Positions 52,126 to 59,519 of a stretch of 64,000 nt of DNA are shown here, piece by piece (position 1 is the first letter of the stretch; every line of letters starts with the position of its first letter). Where the stretch lies: contig CAMAZP010000002.1 of the NCBI GenBank assembly GCA_945863605.1, positions 103,684 through 167,683 of the forward strand, read 5' to 3'. Origin of the DNA: Chitinophaga pinensis. GTDB lineage: Bacteria; Bacteroidota; Bacteroidia; Flavobacteriales_D; Crocinitomicaceae. The position numbers and the translations under genes were made by a program. The notes under the pieces are model-generated. The model did not search any database, had not been told where the DNA came from, and worked only from the letters and a program-made list of their open reading frames with translations.

Positions 52126-52544
52126 TATCTAATCATTTGGTGACCGATAACAACTTTCAATTCTTTGATGGATTGAGTGAGTTTGGCGTATTCTTTTTCC
52201 TTTTGTTGGAGCAGTTGCAGGGCTTGGACATTTTTACGGAATTTATCCGGGAAATGGATAGCATATTTCTGCCCCTGGTGGATGAGGTTTGAAAGTTCTT
52301 TTTTGCGAATAAAGGGAATAACCGAACCGCACAAAACTTGGTGAAACCTGCGACCTTGCCAAAGTGCAAAGAGAATCCAATACAAGTTTTCTTTTTCCTG
52401 CTCAGACTGGCAGATACAAACAAAGCAATTCGGGCAAGGCTCGGAAAGTGGTTTTCCGCTGTTCAGTCCTTTGCACAGGATGAAGAAATGGGGTTGGGTA
52501 ATTTGGTGTTCCGACCGAAACGATTTTAGTTGAAAAGTGAACAT
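52125..52544 (-). CDS. DUF6943-like protein
   Basis: 139 aa. QPHFFILCKGLNSGKPLSEP, CPNCFVCICQSEQEKE, LYWILFALWQGRRFHQVLCG and SVIPFIRKKELSNLIHQG form a strongly patterned N-terminal domain that I connect with the DUF6943 family, and a helical C-terminal part (LQLLQQKEKEYAKLTQSIKE) ends it. CPNC may bind metal. It faces the small-protein array across the duplicated terminator and probably belongs to it functionally. Function unknown. Confidence 0.68.
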   Translation of the reverse strand: MFTFQLKSFRSEHQITQPHFFILCKGLNSGKPLSEPCPNCFVCICQSEQEKENLYWILFALWQGRRFHQVLCGSVIPFIRKKELSNLIHQGQKYAIHFPDKFRKNVQALQLLQQKEKEYAKLTQSIKELKVVIGHQMIR

Positions 52545-52824
52545 AATTTAGGGTTAAAAATTATGCTCTGGGGGATAGCGCTTCGCGCACACTAATAATT
52601 CCAAAAGAAAAAAAAGGAAAAAAAAGAAAGTGCTCGACAAGGGCTTCGGAATGAGGAAATGCAAGGTTTTTGGTAAAAAAATACTATCGGCCGCGGCTGA
52701 TGGAGATTATTTTATCAAAACCCGTAGGGCTTGACCTTGAATGGACGAATGAAGCGCCCTAAATTTGCGTTTGTTTTTTATTCTTCATTCTAAAACGGGA
52801 TGATTGGAAAAACTAACGTTTTGC
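52545..52824. other. Intergenic stretch, no gene
   Basis: About 280 bases with purine-rich runs and a few GC-rich clusters (GGCCGCGGC near 52690). I see no coding frame, RNA gene or clear repeat. The stretch ends at the attC-like site. Confidence 0.4.
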
Positions 52825-52939
52825 GCCTAACCGAAAGAGGCGGCCAGAAAGCTTTCGGTATCGAAGCACTTCACTGGCAACCAAGCACAAAACTTGATTT
52901 AACAACTGAACCGCCACTTTTGGGTAGCTGCTGTTAGGC
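52825..52939 (-). other. attC-like integron recombination site
   Basis: On the minus strand GCCTAAC (52939-52933) and GTTAGGC (52831-52825) fit the attC core pattern RYYYAAC ... GTTRRRY and are exactly inverted. Inside, ACCGCC pairs with GGCGG, CTG with CAG and CTTTCGG with CCGAAAG, giving an imperfect hairpin of 115 bases, within the usual attC size. It begins 8 bases after the CHAT-like gene's stop, as in integron cassettes. No integrase is visible. Confidence 0.6.
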
Positions 52940-52946
52940 AACTTAT

Positions 52947-53540
52947 TCATTCTATGTCAAATAGTTTATCAAGTTCCTTACATCTAGCAATAAAGGCGGG
53001 GTCTGATTCGGTCTCCATCCTGTCAAAACACTTGAATCTAATGTCCGTACCCTTTAACACTTTGTCACAAGCGACAATAGGATCAATTCCTCTGTGTTCC
53101 AAATTATATAGCAATAAATGAAATCCAATCAAGAGGTCTGAGGAAGTTAAACTTTGTCTAGGCCCAACAACATATTCAATTTTCAAACAGTTCCAAAACA
53201 TATCATAAGCAACTTCATTTAATCCACCTCTACAGCAGGAAAGCAATAAAATGCTATTTCCTTTTAGGCAATCAGATTCACAAATAAGTTCGCCAAACTC
53301 CATCCATTTTACATCAAGCGTTCTCAATTCATTACAAAAACCATCACTACCACCGTGTGAACTCAGATAGATGTAATCATATTGTCCGTTACTTGTAAGT
53401 GCCTCTTGAAGTGAATCGTAGTTTTCAATGCAAACAACTTTCGTGTTCATTCCATAAAGTTCTGCTAGAGATTTGATATTCTCTATTTCAAGATTTTCAT
53501 CTTTATGACCGCAAGCTTTTATAATTAAAAAGTCTTTCAT
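52947..53540 (-). CDS. CHAT/caspase-like protease
   Basis: 197 aa. YDYIYLSSHGGSDGF contains the catalytic His (His62) and NSILLLSCCRGGLNEV the Cys (102 or 103) of the CHAT/caspase fold; VVGPRQSLTSSDLLIGFHL is the next conserved strand. CHAT proteases cut specific proteins when triggered and act in several phage-defence systems. It follows a 119-aa gene by 9 bases and ends next to the attC-like site, so the pair looks like a cassette. Target unknown. Confidence 0.75.
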   Translation of the reverse strand: MKDFLIIKACGHKDENLEIENIKSLAELYGMNTKVVCIENYDSLQEALTSNGQYDYIYLSSHGGSDGFCNELRTLDVKWMEFGELICESDCLKGNSILLLSCCRGGLNEVAYDMFWNCLKIEYVVGPRQSLTSSDLLIGFHLLLYNLEHRGIDPIVACDKVLKGTDIRFKCFDRMETESDPAFIARCKELDKLFDIE

Positions 53541-53549
53541 TGTTTGGAT

Positions 53550-53909
53550 TTAAATGCCGTAATTCTCTTTCAGCCATATTTGCATAGTTTCGAAATCAGT
53601 TCCAAGTGGTTCAAGGAATCTATTTAAATCGGCAATTCTTTTACTTACTATTATATCTCCGAAATCAGATGATATGTCACTTGTAATGTCTCTTCCGTCA
53701 GGTACACCATATGATTCTAATTTATCTTCAATGTCATATAATTCGTTCTTGATTTCTGCTAGTCGTGGAGAATTGCTTCCTATCAGTTTATACTCTTCTT
53801 GATTCAAATCAAAAACTTTTCTGTAGAGGTTTCCTGCACTTCCAAAGTCATTGTTAATTTGTTCTTTGATTTCCTCTGGTAAGTCCAAAACTTGTTTTAA
53901 TCCTTGCAT
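53550..53909 (-). CDS. Hypothetical partner of the CHAT-like protease
   Basis: 119 aa, soluble and helical: LPEEIKEQINNDFGSAGNLY, then AEIKNELYDIEDKLESYGVP and a C-terminal RFLEPLGTDFETMQIWLKEN. No known domain. It lies 9 bases upstream of the CHAT-like gene, so the two are cotranscribed. By analogy with other CHAT pairs it could be a sensor, an adaptor or a substrate. Not recognised. Confidence 0.7.
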   Translation of the reverse strand: MQGLKQVLDLPEEIKEQINNDFGSAGNLYRKVFDLNQEEYKLIGSNSPRLAEIKNELYDIEDKLESYGVPDGRDITSDISSDFGDIIVSKRIADLNRFLEPLGTDFETMQIWLKENYGI

Positions 53910-53944
53910 AATATTTTGTTTTGGGTTTTTATATGTTGCCTCAC

Positions 53945-54190
53945 TTATTTACATGCACTACAAACCTTCGCCTATCTAACCATAATGCGTAGGATCAGCG
54001 ATAGTTTTGTCTTTTAAACACTAAAATAATAATAAAAAGCATATGCTTATTTTATAAGAAATAGCCAAAATGATATAAATGAAAACAATAAAAATGGTGT
54101 AAGTCTTATTGGGTAAATGATTGAGATGATTTTGTGTGATTTTTAGATATTGAAATAATAGTATAATTACTATCAAATTGAGGGGAAGTG
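53945..54190. repeat. Long intergenic repeat, copy 2, and gene-free stretch
   Basis: The gene-free interval between 53910 and 54318 is filled mostly by this copy. It aligns with copy 3 from ACTTATTT...CTTCGCC through AAGAAATRGCCAAAATGRTATAAATGAAAA, AAAAATGRTGTAAG-CTTATTGGGTA and GGATGATTTTGTGTG to AATAGTATAA-TACTAT. The rest (54191-54318) is AT-rich with no gene seen. Confidence 0.65.
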
Positions 54191-54318
54191 TATAATTTTT
54201 TTGATTAATGTATAATATAACTTAATTGTCATTATTTAACAGAAGTTAATTTGAAGTAGGGTGTTCAATTAACCTGGTTACTAGTTATTGATCAAAGCAC
54301 CTATTTAAAGATTAGCGT

Positions 54319-55335
54319 CTAATTTATAATTTCAAGTAGAAAGTTTTTATAAAACAAAAGTTGTTCCACTACTTTTTTCTTGTCCACTTTTTCATTTTTG
54401 TTACCTAGCCAATTTTCACGGTCAACTACTGCTACTTTCATATACTTGCCATTCCCGAATCTATATGGTTTTCTTATTGTAGTAATTCCTTTTTTAATCG
54501 CACAATTTAATATTAAGTCACTGATCTTATTCCTAATTTCACCACGACTTACATTTTCGGGTATATCAACTTCTTCTGGGTCAGTTGAAACTTTAAAACA
54601 GAGTTTAAACTCCTCTATCTGCAAGTACGCTGGGTAAATGCCCCAATAATTCCAGTTTATAACTGCATTCCAAAATCCGCCGTTCGGGTTATTTACATAA
54701 TTCCAGCCCATCAAGTTTATTTCTTTCTCCAGAAATTGAAAGAACCCTTGCCAATCGTTCCCATTCCAAATTTTAATTTCTTTATTTTCCCATTCATTAT
54801 TGACTTTTTCTATTCTAACTATACGTTGTTTGAAATCATTGTAAATATCGTTTTTCAAATTATGATTATTCAATAGATCTATAAATTCTTGTCGATTGTA
54901 TATTTTAAATCCCTCTTCCGTCACTTTGTTAAGACTTTGTTGACTTTCGTTTCCAGTCTTCAAATAAATACAAACAGGAGGTAAATATTTTGGATTTTGA
55001 TTATTACACCATTTTTCAGCAGTAGATTTGTATCTCATTAATTGTCCTGAGTGTTGACCTGAATATGTCTTATCTTCAATGATTATCAAATATTTGTCAT
55101 TAACTTCGGCCCAAACATCTATATTTTCCCATTGTCTACCAGCACGAACACTGATAATTTCATCGCTAAATGAAGGGATTTCTTTTAATATTAATTCTTT
55201 AACAAAGTTAATTCCGCATTTATGGAGTTCATTATCATATTGAGTTGCTTCTTTGTCTGCCCATAAAATTAACCAAGTTAAAAATGCGTCTTGGCTAAGT
55301 TCTTTCGTTGAAATGTCAAAAATGTTTGGTTTCAT
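54319..55335 (-). CDS. PD-(D/E)XK nuclease family protein
   Basis: 338 aa from the ATG at 55335 (MKPNIFDISTKELSQDAFLT); the ATG eleven codons upstream gives an unlikely extension. Catalytic residues: Asp73 in NIDVWAEV and Glu87-x-Lys89 in LIIIEDKTYSG, with a helix after (HSGQLMRYKSTAEKW). The C-terminal half (WNAVINWNYWGIYPAYLQIE) is less conserved. Such nucleases act as restriction-type or accessory nucleases in defence. It is separated by 92 bases from the membrane protein gene upstream. Confidence 0.8.
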   Translation of the reverse strand: MKPNIFDISTKELSQDAFLTWLILWADKEATQYDNELHKCGINFVKELILKEIPSFSDEIISVRAGRQWENIDVWAEVNDKYLIIIEDKTYSGQHSGQLMRYKSTAEKWCNNQNPKYLPPVCIYLKTGNESQQSLNKVTEEGFKIYNRQEFIDLLNNHNLKNDIYNDFKQRIVRIEKVNNEWENKEIKIWNGNDWQGFFQFLEKEINLMGWNYVNNPNGGFWNAVINWNYWGIYPAYLQIEEFKLCFKVSTDPEEVDIPENVSRGEIRNKISDLILNCAIKKGITTIRKPYRFGNGKYMKVAVVDRENWLGNKNEKVDKKKVVEQLLFYKNFLLEIIN

Positions 55336-55427
55336 TGTTTTTTTTAGAATAAAGGTTGATGGATGCATGAAAAAGATAAACGAGTCATTAGTTTGATGAT
55401 AAAATGATTAAAGAATTATTGTTTTTT

Positions 55428-56633
55428 TCATCTTTTGTATTGTCTTATTTCTATTTGACTTGATAAATTAATGTATTGATTGTTGAAAGAGGTAATCAAA
55501 TGATTTAAGTAACTCTGAACATAATTCAATTTGTCAACCTCATCCTCATTTAAAGATGAGAATTTTTTTAAGTTGTTAAAAGCAGTTGAAATTCTTTCAA
55601 CAAAATCCCTGGTCACATTTAATATATCTAATTGTGTATTTATAATATTCTCTAGACGACCAGAAAATTCATAGGGTGCTGTGTTTTTATCAATTTCATC
55701 AACTTCAGATAGTAAAAGATCTTGTGCGAAAAATGCTTTACGTTTGTGATCAAAGAAGTTTATTATTTCAATTTGTTTATCTGAAATCCACTTTGAAAAA
55801 GGGATACCGTCAAAATTTTTCTCGAATCTTTTGACGATGTCTTCGTTAGATATATTCTCAAAAAATATTTCCTTCTCAAAATCTTCAAGTTGATTATTGT
55901 CGTGTTCTTTACTTTTAATATCTATTGCTTTTTTAAGTAGATAAATCAATGCGAAATAAATTAATAGATACTTTGTTATACTTGCAAAAAGTTTTGACTC
56001 CAATTCAAAGTGAATTTTATATAAAACAGTTAACAAGTATATAGATAGGATAGTCGCGTATATTAGAAAAAATATTGAGAATAATCGTATAACTCTTTTG
56101 TTGAAAAAAGTGAAATCAAATTCTTCAATTGTCTGACCTTTTTTCTTTTTCTGAATACGTTTATATAAACTATAAAGATTAATTACGAAAGGCGATATAA
56201 TATTTAGTAATGTCAAAGCCCCGAAGATTATTAGAAATAATTTATGTGAAAAATTTTCACTGTATCTCAGTAAAGAGAAGTTGAAAAAGCATATTGTCAA
56301 ATACGAAATAAAAAATGGAAAGTCGCTTATTTCAATGTTAAGCGGTCTTTTATATGGAAAAATCTTGGTTAAGGTATATCGTCTAGTAGCTGTTCCATAG
56401 GAAAAGTAATAGAGGGATAAAATGAAAATTGCATTGGATACAAAAACAGCTAGATTAAGATATTTTATCTGATTGTAGATAGAAGATGCAATGTCTATGT
56501 AGTCTAAAAGATAGAATACACAATACACCATTGCTCCCAATATTGCATAGAGTGTAAATCCAGACTCACGCTGTCTTTGAATGTTTCTATCGTTTAGTTT
56601 AACGATATAATCTTTTAGGTCTCTTTGATTCAT
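55428..56633 (-). CDS. Multi-helix membrane protein with C-terminal helical domain
   Basis: 401 aa. Six or seven hydrophobic helices in the first 230 residues (LYAILGAMVYCVFYLLDYID, LNLAVFVSNAIFILSLYYFS, FFISYLTICFFNFSLL, LFLIIFGALTLLNIISPFVI, LFSIFFLIYATILSIYLLTV, YLLIYFALIYLLKKA) and a cytosolic, helical C-terminus (FEKEIFFENISNEDIVKRFE onwards). No known family. Its position between the nuclease gene and the Pycsar operon suggests a defence role, possibly as a membrane effector. Confidence 0.72.
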   Translation of the reverse strand: MNQRDLKDYIVKLNDRNIQRQRESGFTLYAILGAMVYCVFYLLDYIDIASSIYNQIKYLNLAVFVSNAIFILSLYYFSYGTATRRYTLTKIFPYKRPLNIEISDFPFFISYLTICFFNFSLLRYSENFSHKLFLIIFGALTLLNIISPFVINLYSLYKRIQKKKKGQTIEEFDFTFFNKRVIRLFSIFFLIYATILSIYLLTVLYKIHFELESKLFASITKYLLIYFALIYLLKKAIDIKSKEHDNNQLEDFEKEIFFENISNEDIVKRFEKNFDGIPFSKWISDKQIEIINFFDHKRKAFFAQDLLLSEVDEIDKNTAPYEFSGRLENIINTQLDILNVTRDFVERISTAFNNLKKFSSLNEDEVDKLNYVQSYLNHLITSFNNQYINLSSQIEIRQYKR

Positions 56634-56790
56634 TGTTATTTATTTAAGGTGATATTTTGACGGTCGAGGCTATGTGCAGAAAGGGATTACGTGCTACTTT
56701 CTTGTCAAAATACAACAAAGTATGAGCGGGGTAGAATGCTTGAATTACCAATGAATCCCTTTTTACATATAGCTTTGTACAAGCCGTTTT

Positions 56791-57597
56791 TTATTTATCG
56801 AGTTCTATTAAACTTTCAAAGAAGTCTCTACCATGTGTTTTACACCAATTACTCTCTATGTAATATGCTTTATCAAAATCAAAAAGTTTATTTTCTCGAA
56901 CATCACATTCTTTCCACAATAATTCCATGTTATTATTAGGGCAACCACAACTATATCTAACTTTATCATCCTTTAGTTTTTCGTAATATCTATCCGATAC
57001 AAACAATTGATTATGGGCACTTAAAGATGCAAGTTTTGCTGCCATATTAACAGGTTTGCCAGCCCAAACTTCATTTTGTCGATCACTGCGTCCATTTTTT
57101 CGTTTTAAGCCTATTTTCCTGACTAATACAGTTTTCTGATCAATACCAATATGACAGCCAACTTTAACTGTTGTTAATTGTTCAATACGCGGTACAAATT
57201 CTAAATCGGCAAATGTTTTAAAACTCACAGCACTTACAAAGGCTCTATAAATTTGATTGGAATTGAATAATGCAAAAACTCCATCGCCACGAACGTCAAT
57301 ATATGGAGCCTCCATTTCATGAAAAATCCTGACTGCCGTATTTGTAAATAATTGATAAGCACCAGCTGTCCCTTTATCTTGTTTTGCAGCACTTAATTTT
57401 GTAGAACCCAACATATCAACAAACACACAAATTACATCAGGAATTTTAAACCACAAAGTCTGATTCGCTATTGGAATTTGGGTTGTATCAGGAATCTCAT
57501 TGTATTGGGTAATAGAGCGACCTTGGTTATATATTACTATTTGTTCTTTAATTACTGAAAGCAAATAGTCTGGAATTTGACCATCTTGTATATTCAT
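56791..57597 (-). CDS. pycC: Pycsar nucleotidyl cyclase (PycC-like)
   Basis: 268 aa. Class III cyclase fold with metal Asp61 in VFVDMLGSTKLS, second Asp105 in DVRGDGVFALF, and GKPVNMAAKLASL with Asn184; the transition-state Arg position carries Lys188. A Cys-rich end (YSCGCPNNNMELLWKECDV) follows. With the adjacent transmembrane effector, this is the layout of Pycsar, in which a phage-activated cyclase makes cUMP or cCMP. It overlaps the effector gene by 4 bases. Whether the product is cUMP or cCMP cannot be read here. Confidence 0.85.
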   Translation of the reverse strand: MNIQDGQIPDYLLSVIKEQIVIYNQGRSITQYNEIPDTTQIPIANQTLWFKIPDVICVFVDMLGSTKLSAAKQDKGTAGAYQLFTNTAVRIFHEMEAPYIDVRGDGVFALFNSNQIYRAFVSAVSFKTFADLEFVPRIEQLTTVKVGCHIGIDQKTVLVRKIGLKRKNGRSDRQNEVWAGKPVNMAAKLASLSAHNQLFVSDRYYEKLKDDKVRYSCGCPNNNMELLWKECDVRENKLFDFDKAYYIESNWCKTHGRDFFESLIELDK

Positions 57598-58097
57598 AAC
57601 TTAAAAAAATTGATAATTAGAATTGCTATTAAAAATAAAATCGAGGCAAAAAAGAACCTTATTGATAAACTTACATTTCTAAATTTTTTCCAAGCGATAG
57701 TCGAATTGACATATACTTGTTCTGCTAATTGTTCAGAAGTGTTATTTTCATCATTAAAAACATCTTCAGAATGCTTAAAATAGGCATTATAGTTTTTGTT
57801 TTTTGCAATATGTCCGAAATATAAAACTGATTTAGGATTATTATTTTTTAGCCTAGGATTCAGACATTGAAAAGCATAGTAAATGGAAATAATTGATAAT
57901 AGTATACATATGGAGGAAAGCATGAGAACTGTGCATGAGGAAGATATTCCACTATAAACTTCTTTTGCATTCGAATAAATGATCGTAAGAATTACACCAT
58001 ATCCAGTTACTAAAATACCTGCCTTAGAGTCTGAAAATTTCGTCCAATCATTAACCATTTGGTAAGTATTCCAGTAATTTTCATTTTTTTTAGTCAT
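57594..58097 (-). CDS. pycTM: Pycsar transmembrane effector (PycTM-like)
   Basis: 167 aa. WTKFSDSKAGILVTGYGVIL is the signature start of the Pycsar effector domain (helix one), followed by helix two (VLMLSSICILLSIISIYYAF), a soluble middle with YFGHIAKNKNYNAYF, and a C-terminal helix (FFFASILFLIAILIINFF). Binding of the cyclic pyrimidine is thought to open the membrane and kill or arrest the infected cell. The stop overlaps the cyclase start by 4 bases, the usual order effector-cyclase. Confidence 0.85.
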   Translation of the reverse strand: MTKKNENYWNTYQMVNDWTKFSDSKAGILVTGYGVILTIIYSNAKEVYSGISSSCTVLMLSSICILLSIISIYYAFQCLNPRLKNNNPKSVLYFGHIAKNKNYNAYFKHSEDVFNDENNTSEQLAEQVYVNSTIAWKKFRNVSLSIRFFFASILFLIAILIINFFKL

Positions 58098-58139
58098 AAA
58101 TTCTTTTTTTAGCCGGTTAAAGTTTAGTTTGTGTTTCTT

Positions 58140-58280
58140 AAGTGGCTGTTACCGCTTTGGCGCTTGAAGCAGTTTTGGGTTTCGGAGCACAAAACTGTCA
58201 ACCGGCAAAGAACTTGAATAGAAGCACAAAGCTCCAAATTTGCACATCACCCCGCCCGACGCAAAACCCGTTTTATGCCA
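58140..58280 (-). repeat. GC-rich palindromic element, possible second attC-like site
   Basis: GC-rich for this region, with inverted repeats GGAGC/GCTCC flanking AGCACAAA-type stretches that occur several times, and GGCATAAAACGGGTTTTGC near one end. The core boxes RYYYAAC and GTTRRRY are not clear, so this is weaker than the site at 52825. It lies between the Pycsar effector gene and the 192-aa gene, as a cassette junction would. Confidence 0.4.
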
Positions 58281-58285
58281 AGCTT

Positions 58286-58864
58286 TTATTGTTCGTTCTT
58301 AATAATTGTTCCGTTTATTTCTATGTGGTTAATGTATTGAATATTTATAATAAAATTTATCGTTTCATCAGCCTGTCTTTGATATGGTCTGTTTGGAAAT
58401 GGTCTTCGGTATCTTTCTCTATCTTCAATTTTTTCATAGAGTTCCATCTGTTTAAGTTTTATTTCTAATTCCTTCAATTGTCCGTCTAGATAGTCATTTC
58501 GCATATTACTCATTTTTTGAGCACCTGTCAGTAAATAGTAAAGCACCATTGCAGGTATTCCAAGTTTAACTGGTATGCTTATTTCAAGTTCTTTTTTTCT
58601 GACACGAAATTCTGGTTTCCAACCTTCTCTAAATCTAATTCTAATGGATTGTCCTGTATTTATACTTTCTATTTCTAAAAAATTTCTAAATGGTTGTTCA
58701 TATTTTTCATAAAAATAAACAGGATATGAATTATCAAGCAAACTCTTGTAAAGTCTATCAAGTCTACCTAAAAGTTCAGTTAATTCATTAGTGTCGAGAT
58801 AGTCGTATTTGAAATAAATGTCTATTTCAGTGTTTTCAATTTTGTCTGTGTCAAATAGTAGCAT
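58286..58864 (-). CDS. Hypothetical protein with one membrane-like helix
   Basis: 192 aa. A beta-alpha start (EIDIYFKYDYLDTNELTELL, GRLDRLYKSLLDNSYPVYF), a strand IESINTGQSIRIRFREGWKP, one hydrophobic helix (KLGIPAMVLYYLLTGAQ), a coiled coil (LKELEIKLKQMELYEKIEDR) and an end NFIINIQYINHIEINGT. Not recognised. It begins 12 bases from an inverted repeat that belongs to the intergenic repeat region, and ends at the GC-rich palindrome, so it fits a cassette. Confidence 0.7.
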   Translation of the reverse strand: MLLFDTDKIENTEIDIYFKYDYLDTNELTELLGRLDRLYKSLLDNSYPVYFYEKYEQPFRNFLEIESINTGQSIRIRFREGWKPEFRVRKKELEISIPVKLGIPAMVLYYLLTGAQKMSNMRNDYLDGQLKELEIKLKQMELYEKIEDRERYRRPFPNRPYQRQADETINFIINIQYINHIEINGTIIKNEQ

Positions 58865-58875
58865 ATTGTTGTCGT

Positions 58876-58948
58876 TTTAAAGTTGGGCATAACTTATTTT
58901 TATTTGCAACGAACTTTCGCCAATCCAACTTTAAAGCGTGTTATATGC
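58876..58948. repeat. Inverted repeat with GCATAAC / GTTATATGC
   Basis: TTTAAAGTTGG (58876-58886) and CCAACTTTAAA (58925-58935) are an exact 11-bp inverted repeat. Next to each arm lie GCATAAC (58887) and GTTATATGC (58940), which are close to relaxed attC core boxes. May be a third, degenerate cassette junction. Confidence 0.5.
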
Positions 58949-59150
58949 GAAAGTTTTGAAGTTCGAACACTAAATTACCTTTAAAAATCAAATGCATTTT
59001 TTGAAAGAAATGGCCAAAATGGTATAAATGAAAATACTAAAAATGATGTAAGGCTTATTGGGTATAGAATTTGGATGATTTTGTGTGGTTTTGAGATTGT
59101 AAAAAAATAGTATAAGTACTATAATATTTAGGGGTTTATACTATTTTTTG
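58889..59150. repeat. Long intergenic repeat, copy 3
   Basis: Aligns over about 250 bases with copy 2 (53945-54190) and over its last 150 with copy 1 (50829-50985). The end reads AATAGTATAAGTACTATAATATTTAGGGGTTTATACTATTTT, with a small palindrome AGTATAAGTACT. No frame inside. It lies upstream of the 192-aa gene. Confidence 0.65.
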
Positions 59151-59519
59151 TTTTAGAACAGGTACTATTTTTTTGGATGTTTTGGCGGGAAACTACCCAC
59201 CAAAACGCTCCCGATGGAGGCGAAGACACCACTGACAAAGATTGAAAAACATGGTATGCAGATTGGAGCCCTAGGGCAACAAAAGGGACTGAGAATGTAT
59301 GAAACGCGTATGGGGATAAGACTCCTCTTTGGGCATGGAAGCAAAAGCAAATCAATTGAATTCGATTCTGGTTTCTATCAAGAGTTTTTGTGACAGATGT
59401 TATCGTTCTATAACTTTATCATTACTTCCCTGTTATCATTGAGATTAGCATACTAAATTTTGATTGTAGGTTGAAAAAATAGTTAATCTTCAATTTGATT
59501 GAATAGAAACAATTAAATT
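59151..59519. other. Gene-poor stretch with nested hairpins and a short plus-strand frame
   Basis: Higher GC than its surroundings between 59170 and 59350. GTTTTGGCGGG (59179-59189) pairs with CCCACCAAAAC (59196-59206), one mismatch, followed by a smaller stem. A 59-codon plus-strand frame (59214-59393, starting MEAKTPLTKIEKHGMQIGAL) exists but has no recognisable family. I cannot say whether it is a gene remnant or structured RNA. Confidence 0.35.

Noticed and set aside
59128..59355. 75-codon minus-strand frame in the GC-rich stretch
   Set aside because: No family, overlaps the repeat and hairpin, and composition is as for a chance frame in GC-rich DNA.
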